The position numbers and the translations under genes were made by a program. A DNA stretch of 64,000 nucleotides from Streptomyces sp. NBC_01116 (GTDB lineage: Bacteria; Actinomycetota; Actinomycetes; Streptomycetales; Streptomycetaceae): NCBI RefSeq assembly GCF_041435495.1, contig NZ_CP108644.1, positions 992,001-1,056,000 on the forward strand. Direction: 5' to 3'. Positions 50,387 through 59,125 of the stretch are shown here, in pieces; position 1 is the first letter of the stretch, and each line of letters begins with the position of its first letter. Below the pieces are notes generated by a model. The model was not told where the DNA came from and made no database searches. It saw only the letters and a list, made by a program, of their open reading frames with translations.

Positions 50387-51337
50387 ATGGATCACAGCGG
50401 GCACGGCATGAACATGGATCTGCCGCCGTTCACGCTGGGGCGGGGGCTGGAGCTCTCCGTCGACCCGTTCTTCCTGACCGGCTGCATCCTGGCGCTCGCC
50501 CTGTACGGGTACGGCGTGGTGCGGCTGCGTCGGCGCGGGGACGGCTGGCCGGTGAACCGGATCGTGTTCTTCGTCGTGGGTGTGCTGAGCATCGCGCTGG
50601 TGATGTGCACCAAGCTCAACGACTACGGCATGGTCATGTTCAGCGTCCACATGGTGCAGCACATGGTGATCAGCATGCTGTCGCCGATCCTGCTGCTGCT
50701 GGGCGCCCCGGTGACGCTGGCGCTGCGCGCGCTGCCGCCGGCCGGGCGGGGGCGGACCGGGCCGCGCGAGCTGCTGCTGAAGCTGCTGCACAGCCGGTAC
50801 ATGAAGATCATCTCGCATCCGGTGTTCACCATCCCGCTGTTCATCGCGAGCCTCTACGCGCTGTACTTCACGCCGCTCTTCGACTTCCTGATGAGCTCGA
50901 AGCCGGGCCACCTCGGGATGATGGTGCACTTCCTCGCGGTCGGCCTGGTCTTCTTCTGGCCGATCATGGGCGTGGACCCGGGCCCGCACCGGCCCGGCTA
51001 TCTGATGCGGATGCTGGAGCTGTTCGCCGGGATGCCGTTCCACGCGTTCTTCGGGATCGCGCTGATGATGGCGTCGACGCCGATGGTGAAGACGTACGAG
51101 AACCCGCCGGCCTCGCTCGGCATCGACGCCCTGAGCGACCAGAACTGGGCGGGCGGCATCGCGTGGGCGTTCAGCGAGATCCCGTCCGTGCTGGTGCTGA
51201 TCGCGCTGGTCTTCCAGTGGTACCGCTCCGAGCAGCGCACCGCCCGGCGCACGGACCGGGCCGCCGACCGCGACGGTGACAAGGAGCTGGCGGCCTACAA
51301 CGCCTATCTCGCGTCTTTGCAGGCGCGCGGACAGTAG
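50387..51337 (+). CDS. ctaG: Cytochrome c oxidase assembly protein CtaG (Caa3_CtaG family)
   Basis: 316-residue membrane protein for copper insertion into cytochrome oxidase. The N-terminus MDHSGHGMNMDLPPF is a likely copper-binding His/Met cluster. About seven membrane segments follow, with family motifs FSVHMVQHMVISML, LGAPVTLALRALPP, and GLVFFWPIMGVDPGPHRPGY (motif segments conserved). GGGAG lies before the ATG at 50387. The 52-residue membrane peptide gene follows after 66 bases. Confidence 0.88.
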   Translation: MDHSGHGMNMDLPPFTLGRGLELSVDPFFLTGCILALALYGYGVVRLRRRGDGWPVNRIVFFVVGVLSIALVMCTKLNDYGMVMFSVHMVQHMVISMLSPILLLLGAPVTLALRALPPAGRGRTGPRELLLKLLHSRYMKIISHPVFTIPLFIASLYALYFTPLFDFLMSSKPGHLGMMVHFLAVGLVFFWPIMGVDPGPHRPGYLMRMLELFAGMPFHAFFGIALMMASTPMVKTYENPPASLGIDALSDQNWAGGIAWAFSEIPSVLVLIALVFQWYRSEQRTARRTDRAADRDGDKELAAYNAYLASLQARGQ

Positions 51338-51403
51338 CGCGGAGGGCGCATACGGGGTGACCATGGGGACAACGGCCGCGCGGCCGACGAGGAGCGTGCG
51401 CGC

Positions 51404-51562
51404 ATGTCCGGATCGACGAAGACCATGGGATACATGACCGGCGGGGCCCTGATCGCGGTGACCGCGTACACGGTGGCGCTGGGAAGCAGCGGCTGGCTCT
51501 GGTTCGGCTGGGTGGTGCTGGGACTGTGCACCCTCGGGATGCTGGCCACACAGGACACCTGA
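51404..51562 (+). CDS. Small membrane protein downstream of ctaG
   Basis: 52-residue protein, MSGSTKTMGYMTGGALIAVT onward, with two hydrophobic segments (about residues 12-27 and 29-46, WLWFGWVVLGLCTLGMLAT). GAGGAG precedes the ATG at 51404 by ten bases; a GTG at 51395 is another option. The ctaG stop is 66 bases away, so co-transcription is likely and a role in oxidase assembly is possible but unproven. Not recognised otherwise. Confidence 0.65.
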   Translation: MSGSTKTMGYMTGGALIAVTAYTVALGSSGWLWFGWVVLGLCTLGMLATQDT

Positions 51563-51641
51563 GCCCCCCTCCCGCGGGTGAGGACGCCTGACGGGCCGGG
51601 AGGCGGGTACGAGCCGGGAGACCGGTTCGCTACGGTCGACC

Positions 51642-51681
51642 GGTGGTGCCGGGGTCTACGCTGTAGCGCCCCGGCACCACC
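51642..51681. terminator. Hairpin with nested stem between small membrane gene and plsC
   Basis: Perfect 13-bp outer stem GGTGGTGCCGGGG/CCCCGGCACCACC, with CTAC-GCT-GTAG nested in the loop. It ends 57 bases before the plsC start. Confidence 0.7.
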
Positions 51682-51737
51682 GTGATCCGGCAGTACAGCC
51701 CCGACGCCGACCCGGCAGAGCGAGGTGCACCCGCAAG

Positions 51738-52454
51738 GTGTTCTATTACGTCCTGAAACATGTCGTGCTGGGGCCCGTGCTGCGGCTGCTGTTCCGGCCC
51801 CGGATCGAGGGCCTGGAGAACATTCCGGAGGACGGGGCGGCGATCGTCGCGGGCAACCACCTCTCCTTCTCCGACCATTTCCTGATGCCGGCCATCATCA
51901 AGCGCCGCATCACCTTCCTGGCGAAGGCCGAATACTTCACGGGGCCGGGGATCAAGGGCCGCCTCACCGCCGCCTTCTTCCGCAGCGCCGGGCAGATCCC
52001 GGTGGACCGGTCCGGCAAGGACGCCGGGCAGGCCGCCATCCGCGAGGGGCTCGGTGTGCTGGGCAAGGGCGAGCTGCTGGGGATCTACCCGGAGGGCACC
52101 CGCTCGCACGACGGCCGGCTCTACAAGGGCAAGGTCGGGGTCGCGGTGATGGCGATCACCGCGCAGGCGCCGGTGATTCCCTGCGCCATGGTCGGCACCT
52201 TCGAGATCCAGCCGCCCGGCCAGGTCGTGCCGAAGATCAAACGGGTCGCGATCCGCTTCGGCGAACCGCTCGACTTCTCCCGCTACGCGGGGTTGGAGAA
52301 CCAGAAGGCGGCGATCCGGGCCGTCACGGACGAGATCATGTACGCGATCCTCGAACTCTCCGGCCAGGAGTACGTGGACGAGTACGCGGCCAAGGTGAAG
52401 GCGGCCGAGCAGGAGGCCGCGCCGCCGAGGAAGTTCCCCAAGCTGCGACGCTGA
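51738..52454 (+). CDS. plsC: 1-acyl-sn-glycerol-3-phosphate acyltransferase (PlsC family)
   Basis: 238-residue membrane-associated acyltransferase making phosphatidic acid from lysophosphatidate. Catalytic NHLSFSD motif (NHxxxxD) near residue 40, substrate motif GIYPEGTRS near residue 118, and PVIPCAMVGTFE region. The GTG at 51738 begins FYYVLKHVVLGPVLRL, a hydrophobic start. The C-terminal ~40 residues are Lys/Glu-rich. Substrate lysophospholipid inferred from family. The epimerase-like gene starts 117 bases downstream, possibly with its own leaderless promoter. Confidence 0.9.
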   Translation: MFYYVLKHVVLGPVLRLLFRPRIEGLENIPEDGAAIVAGNHLSFSDHFLMPAIIKRRITFLAKAEYFTGPGIKGRLTAAFFRSAGQIPVDRSGKDAGQAAIREGLGVLGKGELLGIYPEGTRSHDGRLYKGKVGVAVMAITAQAPVIPCAMVGTFEIQPPGQVVPKIKRVAIRFGEPLDFSRYAGLENQKAAIRAVTDEIMYAILELSGQEYVDEYAAKVKAAEQEAAPPRKFPKLRR

Positions 52455-52559
52455 GGAAGCCCCCCGGGGCTCCGACGCCGAAAAGGTTCCCGGGGCTCCG
52501 GCGCCGAGCGCGAATACGCCACCGGCAGAGCGCCCTCGCCCCCGGCGGGTCCGCTCCCC

Positions 52560-52565
52560 TAGCGT
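52560..52565 (+). promoter_or_regulatory. Putative -10 element (TAGCGT) of a leaderless epimerase transcript
   Basis: TAGCGT fits TANNNT and ends six bases before the ATG at 52572; no Shine-Dalgarno is seen. Confidence 0.4.
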
Positions 52566-52571
52566 CGGGTC

Positions 52572-53624
52572 ATGAGCAGAGGACACGCATGGGTGCTGGG
52601 TGCGACGGGCCAGATCGGGCGGGCCGCGGTGCGGGCGCTGGCCGCGGACGGCTGGGAGGTCACCGCGGCCTCGCGCGGCGGCGGCCGGGACGAGGGGTGG
52701 GACGCCGGGGTCAGGGCGGTGGCGCTCGACCGGGACGAGGAGGGGGCGCTCGGCCGGGCGCTGGGCGACGGCTGTGACGTGCTGGTCGACATGGTGGCGT
52801 ACGACGGCGCGCACGCCCGGCAGCTGACGGGGCTGGCCGGCCGGATCGGGTCGGCCGTCGTGATCTCCAGCGGGGCGGTGTACGAGGACGACCGGGGCCG
52901 CAGCTTCGACACGCAGGCTTCGACCGACGGTTTCCCCCGCTATCCCGTGCCGCTGCCGGAGACCTGGCGCACGGTGGCGCCGGGGGACGCCACGTACGGG
53001 ACGCGGAAGATCCTGCTGGAACGGGAGCTGCTGGCGGCGGGCGGGGAACTGCCGGTGACGCTGCTGCGCGCGGGCGCGGTCCACGGTCCGCACTGCCGCA
53101 CACCGCGCGAGCTGTACGTGGTGAAGCGGCTGGTCGACGGGCGTCGGCGCCGGGTGTTCGCGTACGGCGGGAAGAGCCGCTTCCATCCGGTCCATGTGTC
53201 CAACGCGGCGGAGCTGATCCGGCTGGCCGCCGGGAATCCGGGCTCCCGCGTGCTGAACGCGGCGGACCCCGAGGCCCCCACGGTCGCGGAGATCGCGTCG
53301 GCGATCGACGACGTCCTCGGGCGGGAGACGGAGACGGTGCTGATCGACGGCGCTTCCCCGGAAGGGCAGGTCGGGGTGACACCGTGGAGCGGCGCCCACC
53401 CGGTGGTCTACGACATGACGTCGGCCGAGGAGCAGCTCGGGTACCGCCCGGTGACCGGGTACGTGGAGTCGCTGCCGGAGACGGTCGAGTGGCTCGCCGG
53501 ACAGCTGGCGGAGCGCGACTGGCGGGAGGCGTTCCCGAAGATGCTCAAGAACTACGGCGCATGGCTCTTCGACTACGCGGCGGAGGACGCCTGGCTGGAG
53601 GCGTACGACCGGGGGCGGCGCTGA
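52572..53624 (+). CDS. NAD-dependent epimerase/dehydratase family protein
   Basis: 350-residue extended SDR protein. Rossmann motif AWVLGATGQIGRAAVRAL at the N-terminus; VVISSGAVYEDDRG with the catalytic Ser/Thr, and YGTRKILLER with the YxxxK pair (residues ~138-142). The C-terminal part, PEGQVGVTPWSGAHPVVYDM and LGYRPVTGYVESL, is substrate-binding. No neighbour indicates a sugar pathway, so the substrate is unknown. Convergent with the urease operon. Confidence 0.83.
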   Translation: MSRGHAWVLGATGQIGRAAVRALAADGWEVTAASRGGGRDEGWDAGVRAVALDRDEEGALGRALGDGCDVLVDMVAYDGAHARQLTGLAGRIGSAVVISSGAVYEDDRGRSFDTQASTDGFPRYPVPLPETWRTVAPGDATYGTRKILLERELLAAGGELPVTLLRAGAVHGPHCRTPRELYVVKRLVDGRRRRVFAYGGKSRFHPVHVSNAAELIRLAAGNPGSRVLNAADPEAPTVAEIASAIDDVLGRETETVLIDGASPEGQVGVTPWSGAHPVVYDMTSAEEQLGYRPVTGYVESLPETVEWLAGQLAERDWREAFPKMLKNYGAWLFDYAAEDAWLEAYDRGRR

Positions 53625-53667
53625 GCGGCCCCGGTCGGGAGCCTCCTGGGTGATCCACGGCGACGGC

Positions 53668-53688
53668 GCGGGGTGCGGGGTGCGGGGT
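53668..53688 (+). repeat. Tandem 7-bp repeat
   Basis: Three copies of GCGGGGT between the epimerase-like gene and the ure operon end. No function evident. Confidence 0.6.
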
Positions 53689-53731
53689 GCCGAGGAGGTT
53701 CGCCGAGCGGGCTCCGTCGGCCGGGCCGCCT

Positions 53732-54520
53732 TCACCCCGTGTCGTGCTCGGCCTTCGGCCCGTCCAGCAGCTCGCGCATCGCCCCGTCCAGGATCCCGCG
53801 CAGCAGGCGGGCGTCGGCGGCCACGGCGGTCACCAGGACCGCCGGGCCGGCGAGCGGGGTGAGGGCGGCGGTCGGCCCGAGGAGCCGCGCGGGGAGCGGG
53901 GCGTCCTCGAAGACCGGGTCGACGAGGAGCAGTTGGCCGACGGCCCGGTGGCCGCCGAGGACGGCGGGGCCGTCCCAGCCCTCGGGGGCGCCGGGCCCGT
54001 AGGCCAGTTGCTGGTCCAGGAGCGGGCGGCCCGCGCGGTGGACGGTGAGCCGGGTGGTGAGCGCGCCGGTGGGCTCGCCGTGGCGGCCGAGGATCTGTTC
54101 CTCGCGCAGCAGCAGGCGGGCGGTGGGGGCGAGTCGGACCCGGGTGGTCTGGTGGAGGTCGCTGCCGTGGGCGGAGACGAGCTGTTCGGGGAGCCAGTGC
54201 AGCACGGCCCCCTCCCCCGCGGTCAGGTCCAGCCCGTACGTGGACGGGCCGGTGTCCGCCCGTGGGCCCGGGAGGGCCACGGTGGCCGCCGCCGAGTCCA
54301 CGGTGAGCCGCGCCCCGTCCGCGACGTCCGCCCCGATCGCCAGCCGGTCGCCGTTCAGCGGGGCGCTCATCGCGCCGACGACGGTGACCCGGGCGTACGC
54401 GGCCCGCGGCGAGCGGGTGCGGCGCAGGGCGAGCGGCCCGTCGCTGACGAGGACGGGCAGGACGGTCCCGCCCCGCCCGTCGGGCTCGGCGCGCAGCCGG
54501 GCCGTCGCGCGGACGCTCAC
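53732..54520 (-). CDS. ureD: Urease accessory protein UreD
   Basis: 262-residue accessory protein; UreD scaffolds nickel insertion with UreF and UreG. The GTG start overlaps the ureG stop as GTGA (54520), and the end is near 53732. Recognisable: TATARL-like start [33 protein letters not shown] (LHWLPEQLV is typical) and the C-terminal MRELLDG. The longer upstream-extended reading in the same frame is an artefact of the GC-rich frame. Last gene of the operon. Confidence 0.9.
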   Translation of the reverse strand: MSVRATARLRAEPDGRGGTVLPVLVSDGPLALRRTRSPRAAYARVTVVGAMSAPLNGDRLAIGADVADGARLTVDSAAATVALPGPRADTGPSTYGLDLTAGEGAVLHWLPEQLVSAHGSDLHQTTRVRLAPTARLLLREEQILGRHGEPTGALTTRLTVHRAGRPLLDQQLAYGPGAPEGWDGPAVLGGHRAVGQLLLVDPVFEDAPLPARLLGPTAALTPLAGPAVLVTAVAADARLLRGILDGAMRELLDGPKAEHDTG

Positions 54521-55194
54521 GCGGCCCAGGCGGCGAGCTGTGCCCGCACCCAGTCGGCGACCGGGCCGACGCCTTCCGCCGAGGTCAGCGAGGTGAAGGC
54601 GACGGGGAGTTCGCCGCGCTGCTTCTTGGCGTCGAGGGCCATCCGCTCCAGGTCGGAGCCGACGTAGGGGGCGAGGTCGGTCTTGTTGACGACCAGGAGG
54701 TCGGCGCTGGTGACGCCGGGGCCGCCCTTGCGCGGGATGTCGTCGCCGCCCGCGACGTCGATGACGAAGATCTGCGCGTCGACCAGCCCCTTGGAGAAGG
54801 TCGCGGTGAGATTGTCGCCGCCGGACTCGACGAGGATCAGGTCGAGCGGGCCGACCGCGTCCTCCAGGTCCTCGACGGCTTCGAGGTTGGCGGAGATGTC
54901 GTCGCGGATCGCGGTGTGCGGGCATGCCCCGGTCTCGACGGCCTGGATCCGCTCGGGCGGCAGGACCGCGTTGCGCAGGAGGAAGGCGGCGTCCTCCTGG
55001 GTGTAGATGTCGTTGGTGACGACGGCGATGGAGAGCCGGTCGCGCAGTTCGCGGCAGAGGGCGGCGACGGTGGCCGTCTTGCCGGAGCCGACGGGACCGC
55101 CGAGCCCGATGCGCAGGGCACGCCGGGTGCCGTCGGGGCGGGTGGCGTCGGCGCTGACGGCGGCGGGGCCGTCGTGGGAGTGGCCGAGGTGCAT
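54517..55194 (-). CDS. ureG: Urease accessory GTPase UreG
   Basis: 225-residue GTPase energising nickel transfer to urease. P-loop [19 protein letters not shown], the nickel-site [13 protein letters not shown] (Cys-Pro-His), [15 protein letters not shown] and VVNKTDL. N-terminus HLGHSHDG is His-rich, as in many UreG proteins. It overlaps ureD and follows ureF by 29 bases. No ureE is present, so UreG and its His-rich head may supply nickel directly. Confidence 0.95.
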   Translation of the reverse strand: MHLGHSHDGPAAVSADATRPDGTRRALRIGLGGPVGSGKTATVAALCRELRDRLSIAVVTNDIYTQEDAAFLLRNAVLPPERIQAVETGACPHTAIRDDISANLEAVEDLEDAVGPLDLILVESGGDNLTATFSKGLVDAQIFVIDVAGGDDIPRKGGPGVTSADLLVVNKTDLAPYVGSDLERMALDAKKQRGELPVAFTSLTSAEGVGPVADWVRAQLAAWAA

Positions 55195-55223
55195 GGGAGC
55201 TCCAGTGGTGGTCGCAGGGGTGG

Positions 55224-55886
55224 CTACGAGGCGAAGAGGCGGACCGGCCAGGCGGCGTGCGCCTCGGCGGTGATGTCGAGGAGCGGTGCCGAGGCGGCGG
55301 GCAGGGCGTCGATGCCCCGCCGGGCGGCCTCGGCGGCCTGTTCGGCGACCCGGTCCAGCTCGGGGGCGAGCCGGGCGAGTACGGCGGTGGCGTGGTAGGG
55401 GTCGAGGGAGAGGAGCCGGACGACGGCGGTGGCGGGGCCGCTGACGGTCTCGTACGCGACACAGTGGGCGGCGTCCACGGGGCCCAGACCCGCCGACCGT
55501 GCGGTGAGCCCGAGGACGACCGGCTGGTGGGCGCCGCGCGGCCGGGCCGCCGCGAGCGCGTCCAGTTCGGGGCCCGGCCAGGTGGCGCGGGCGGCCCGCA
55601 TCATCTGCCGGCCGAGCTTGCGCGCGGTGGCCCGCAGGGCGGGCGAGGGCGTACGGGCGTCGGCGGCCTCGTCGAGGGCGAGCGGGTCGAGGCCGTGGGC
55701 CGCCGCGGCGGCGAGGGCGGCGGCGGTGAGGCCCGTGGTGTGCAGCCGGCCCCGGCAGAAGTCGGCGAGGGAGTCGGCGTCGAGGACGCGTCCCTCGGCG
55801 ACGGCCGGTTCGGCGCCGCCGGAGTGGGCGTGCCCTCCGGCGGGGAACCGGCCGTCGGCCAGGACGAGAAGTGCTGCGCGTGACAT
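55224..55886 (-). CDS. ureF: Urease accessory protein UreF
   Basis: 220-residue UreF, partner of UreD and UreG in the activation complex. The family start [35 protein letters not shown] and the helical remainder are as expected. Length is normal. It lies 12 bases after ureC. Confidence 0.9.
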   Translation of the reverse strand: MSRAALLVLADGRFPAGGHAHSGGAEPAVAEGRVLDADSLADFCRGRLHTTGLTAAALAAAAAHGLDPLALDEAADARTPSPALRATARKLGRQMMRAARATWPGPELDALAAARPRGAHQPVVLGLTARSAGLGPVDAAHCVAYETVSGPATAVVRLLSLDPYHATAVLARLAPELDRVAEQAAEAARRGIDALPAASAPLLDITAEAHAAWPVRLFAS

Positions 55887-55898
55887 GACCCGATCCGC

Positions 55899-57620
55899 TC
55901 AGAAGAGGAAGTAACGCTGGGCCATGGGCAGTTCCGCCGCGGGCGCCGGCTCGACCGGGTCGCCGTCGATCGTGACGGCGAAGCTGTCGGGGTCGACGTG
56001 GACCTGCGGCACGGCGTCGTTCTCCCGCATGTCCGCCTTGGTGACCCCCCGGGTACTGGTGATCGGCACGAACCGCTTGTGCAGGGCGAGGCGTTCGGGC
56101 AGCCCGTCCTCGATCGCCGCGGCGGAGACGAAGTTGAACGAGCTGTGGGCGGCCGCGCGTCCCAGGGCGCCGAACATCGGCCGGGGCAGGACCGGCTGGG
56201 GCGTCGGGATGGAGGCGTTGGCGTCGCCCATCTGCGCGTACGCGATCTGGCCGCCCTTGATGACGGTCTGCGGCTTCACGCCGAAGAACGCCGGGTCCCA
56301 GAGGACGAGGTCGGCGAGCTTGCCGGTCTCCACGGAGCCGATCTCCCGGTCCAGTCCTTGGGCGACGGCCGGGTTGATGGTGTATTTGGCGACATAGCGA
56401 CGGACCCGGTGGTTGTCGGCCCGTCCGTCCCCGGGCAGGGCTCCGCGCCGCTTCTTCATGACGTGGGCGGTCTGCCAGGTCCGCAGGACCACCTCGCCGA
56501 TCCGCCCCATGGCCTGGGAGTCCGAGGAGATGATCGAGATGGCCCCGAGGTCGTGCAGGATGTCCTCGGCCGCGATGGTGGAGGGCCGGATCCGGGACTC
56601 CGCGAAGGCCAGGTCCTCGGGGACGGCGGGGTTCAGGTGGTGGCAGACCATCAGCATGTCGAGGTGTTCCTCGATGGTGTTGACGGTGTGCGGCCGGGTG
56701 GGGTTGGTGGAGCTGGGCAGGACGTACGGCTCGGAGACCACGCCGATGATGTCGGGCGCGTGTCCGCCGCCCGCCCCCTCGGTGTGGTACGCGTGGATCG
56801 TCCGGCCGGCGATGGCGGCGAGGGTGTCGGCGACGAACCCGGCCTCGTTGAGGGTGTCCGTGTGGATGGCGAGCTGCGCGCCCGTCCGCTCGCAGACGGT
56901 GAGACAGGCGTCGATGACGGCGGGCGTCGCGCCCCAGTCCTCGTGGATCTTGAATCCCAGTGCGCCGCCGCGCAGTTGGGAGTGCATGGCCTCCTGCGAC
57001 ATCGTGTTGCCCTTGCCGAGCAGCCCGATGTTGACCGGGAAGGTCTCCAGCGCCTCGAACATCCGGGCCAGGTGCCAGGGCCCCGGGGTGACGGTGGTGG
57101 CCTTGCTGCCCTCGGCGGGGCCGGTGCCGCCGCCGACGAGGGTGGTGATGCCGCTGGAGAGCGCCTGGTCGATGAGGGTCGGCGAGATGAAGTGGACATG
57201 GGCGTCGACCGCTCCGGCCGTGAGCAGCTTCCCGTTGCCCGCGATGATCTCGGTCTCCGGGCCGATCACCAGGTCGGGGTGGACGCCGTCCATGGTGTCC
57301 GGGTTCCCGGCCTTGCCGATGCCGGTGATCCGGCCGTCCCGGATGCCGATGTCGGCCTTGACGACGCCCCAGTGGTCGATGACGACGGCCCCGGTGATGA
57401 CGGTGTCGGGCGCGCCCTCGGCGCGGGTGGTGCGGGCCTGGCCCATCGACTCCCGGATCACCTTGCCGCCGCCGAACACCGCCTCGTCGCCCGCGTGTCC
57501 GGGGCCGCCCGAGCGGTCCTCCTCGATCTCGACGAGCAGGTCCGTGTCGGCCAGCCGGATCCGGTCGCCCGTGGTGGGCCCGAACAGGTCGGCGTACACG
57601 GATCTCTTGAGGTCAGGCAT
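55899..57620 (-). CDS. ureC: Urease subunit alpha
   Basis: 573-residue catalytic subunit hydrolysing urea to ammonia and carbamate at a dinickel centre. Active-site features: [19 protein letters not shown] (Lys carbamylated to bridge nickels), [29 protein letters not shown] flap His, and SSDSQAMGR (Asp ligand). The ATG at 57620 gives the standard start [16 protein letters not shown]; it overlaps the ureB end by eight bases. Confidence 0.97.
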   Translation of the reverse strand: MPDLKRSVYADLFGPTTGDRIRLADTDLLVEIEEDRSGGPGHAGDEAVFGGGKVIRESMGQARTTRAEGAPDTVITGAVVIDHWGVVKADIGIRDGRITGIGKAGNPDTMDGVHPDLVIGPETEIIAGNGKLLTAGAVDAHVHFISPTLIDQALSSGITTLVGGGTGPAEGSKATTVTPGPWHLARMFEALETFPVNIGLLGKGNTMSQEAMHSQLRGGALGFKIHEDWGATPAVIDACLTVCERTGAQLAIHTDTLNEAGFVADTLAAIAGRTIHAYHTEGAGGGHAPDIIGVVSEPYVLPSSTNPTRPHTVNTIEEHLDMLMVCHHLNPAVPEDLAFAESRIRPSTIAAEDILHDLGAISIISSDSQAMGRIGEVVLRTWQTAHVMKKRRGALPGDGRADNHRVRRYVAKYTINPAVAQGLDREIGSVETGKLADLVLWDPAFFGVKPQTVIKGGQIAYAQMGDANASIPTPQPVLPRPMFGALGRAAAHSSFNFVSAAAIEDGLPERLALHKRFVPITSTRGVTKADMRENDAVPQVHVDPDSFAVTIDGDPVEPAPAAELPMAQRYFLF

Positions 57621-57924
57621 CGAGGGCACCTCCGGATTCGCCGCGCAGGCCGGGGACGACGCGGCGGCCGGCGAGGGGGACGAGTTCGACATCGACGGGG
57701 ATGCCGGGTTCGAAGCGGACCGCCGTGCCGGCGGCGATGTGCAGCCGCAGCCCGCGGGCGGCGGCGCGGTCGAAGCGCAGCCCGGGGTTGGCCTCGGCGA
57801 AGTGGTAGTGGGAGCCGACCTGGACGGGGCGGTCGGCGGCGTTGAGGACGGTGAGGCGGGTGACGGTCCGCCCCTCGTTGACGGGGATGTCCCCGTCCCC
57901 GTACAGGATCTCTCCGGGAATCAT
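57613..57924 (-). CDS. ureB: Urease subunit beta
   Basis: 103 residues, standard length, beginning [19 protein letters not shown]. Conserved [22 protein letters not shown] and [16 protein letters not shown] end ([12 protein letters not shown]). It overlaps ureC by eight bases and lies 13 bases after ureA. A longer in-frame start is not credible. Confidence 0.95.
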   Translation of the reverse strand: MIPGEILYGDGDIPVNEGRTVTRLTVLNAADRPVQVGSHYHFAEANPGLRFDRAAARGLRLHIAAGTAVRFEPGIPVDVELVPLAGRRVVPGLRGESGGALDA

Positions 57925-57937
57925 CCGCGCGGCCCCG

Positions 57938-58240
57938 TCAGACGATCGGGTCGTGGACGGTGACGAGCTTCGTGCCGTCCGGGAAGGTCGCCTCGACCTG
58001 GACGTCGTGGAGCATCTCGGGGATGCCTTCCATGACCTCGTCCCGGGTGAGCAACTTACGTCCGGAAACCATGAGTTCGGCGACGGTGCGGCCGTCCCGG
58101 GCACCTTCCAGCAGATGTGCGGTGATCAGGGCGACGGCCTCGGGGTGATTGAGCCGCAGCCCGCGTGTCCGGCGCTTCTCGGCCACGTCGGCGGCCACAT
58201 GGATGAGCAGACGCTCCTGCTCGTGCGGGGTCAGTTGCAC
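57938..58240 (-). CDS. ureA: Urease subunit gamma
   Basis: 100 residues, standard length. [41 protein letters not shown] and [26 protein letters not shown] are diagnostic. GTG start with GAGGTGG upstream. First gene of the ure operon, with a palindrome in its promoter 60 bases upstream. Confidence 0.96.
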   Translation of the reverse strand: MQLTPHEQERLLIHVAADVAEKRRTRGLRLNHPEAVALITAHLLEGARDGRTVAELMVSGRKLLTRDEVMEGIPEMLHDVQVEATFPDGTKLVTVHDPIV

Positions 58241-58300
58241 GCTTCCACCTCATCGTCTTCCGTCCGGCTCCGGCTCCGGACGCAGCGGGACCTTATCCCT

Positions 58301-58319
58301 GTTCAACAGTTCGTTGAAC
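58301..58319 (-). promoter_or_regulatory. Palindromic operator in the urease promoter
   Basis: Perfect inverted repeat GTTCAAC-AGTTC-GTTGAAC. Read toward ureA, TTCAAC inside it serves as a -35 with a 17-base spacer to TAAGGT, so a protein bound here would block transcription. The 7-5-7 shape resembles repressor boxes for metal or nitrogen regulators, but the sequence does not match a regulator I can name. Confidence 0.6.
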
Positions 58320-58378
58320 GAGGAACGGCCCCCTCGCGACCAGGCATTGCACGTTAGGGCGGAAGTTTTTCCGTTGCG

Positions 58379-58999
58379 TTAACTGATCTTTTGCGGGTTC
58401 ATGGACATCAACCCGCACAACCCGTTCTCCAGCACTTCGGGGCGCACGTCCCCGAAGAGCGCCTCCTGCACGATGAAACCCTGTGCCGTGGCGATCATCG
58501 TGCGCGCCACGTCGTCGCCGGGCACATCGCTCGTCAGGATTCCGGCGGAACGGTAGGCGTCGACGAGCTTCGTCCAGGCGACGCGCATGGTGGCGTAACC
58601 GTCGTCGAGCAGCGCGGCGAGCCGTTCGTCGCGCAGCGTCTCGGACCAGAGCTGGACGACGAGCGCGGCGAAGGCCCGGCGCTCCAGCCCGTGCACCTCC
58701 CCCGCGAGCACCCCGCCGAGCACCCGGCCGAGCAGCGCGTCCGGAGTGGGCGGCGGCGCCATGCGGGAGGCCTCCTCGAAGGCGCCGCGGATGACGGCGA
58801 ACGTCTCCTCGGTGATGGCCGCGATGATGTCCTCCTTACCGGGGAAGTAGCGGTAGACCGCCCCGGCGGACAGACCCGCCTCCTTGAGGACGTCCTGCAT
58901 GGACGTGCCGTGGAATCCGTTGCGGGCGAAGCAGCGCGCCGCGCCGTCGAGGATCTGACGGCGGCGGGCGTCGAGGTGTTCCTGGGATACGCGAGCCAT
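58379..58999 (-). CDS. TetR-family transcriptional regulator
   Basis: 206-residue regulator with helix-turn-helix TSMQDVLKEAGLSAGAVYRYFPGKEDIIAAI (recognition helix SAGAVYRYFPGKED). Start ATG 58999. It is divergent from a YhgE-like membrane protein across two repeated AAAACGAAC-type sites, its likely operators. It is also upstream of the urease operon on the same strand, with a separate palindrome there. C-terminal ligand unknown. Confidence 0.88.
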   Translation of the reverse strand: MARVSQEHLDARRRQILDGAARCFARNGFHGTSMQDVLKEAGLSAGAVYRYFPGKEDIIAAITEETFAVIRGAFEEASRMAPPPTPDALLGRVLGGVLAGEVHGLERRAFAALVVQLWSETLRDERLAALLDDGYATMRVAWTKLVDAYRSAGILTSDVPGDDVARTMIATAQGFIVQEALFGDVRPEVLENGLCGLMSMNPQKIS

Positions 59000-59010
59000 G
59001 ACGCCAATCT

Positions 59011-59087
59011 AAAACGAACATTCCTTCTTGACAATCCCGGACGGCGTGCCGACAGTGGGGGCAGGACGCAAAACGAACGATCCTTCT
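59011..59087. promoter_or_regulatory. Divergent promoter with duplicated TetR-type operators
   Basis: AAAACGAACATTCCTTCT (59011-59028) recurs as AAAACGAACGATCCTTCT (59070-59087), 16 of 18 bases identical. TTGACA (59028-59033), a 17-base spacer and GACAGT (59051-59056) form a promoter for the rightward gene between them. Two copies flanking the promoter suit autoregulation by the TetR protein. Confidence 0.65.
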
Positions 59088-59125
59088 CTGTGAATTCTCC
59101 GTCGCCGCACGAATCGAGGCCCCTC

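Noticed and set aside
53732..55462. A 576-codon frame ending with UreD
   Set aside because: Only the C-terminal 262 residues are UreD; the rest overlaps ureG and ureF in another frame.
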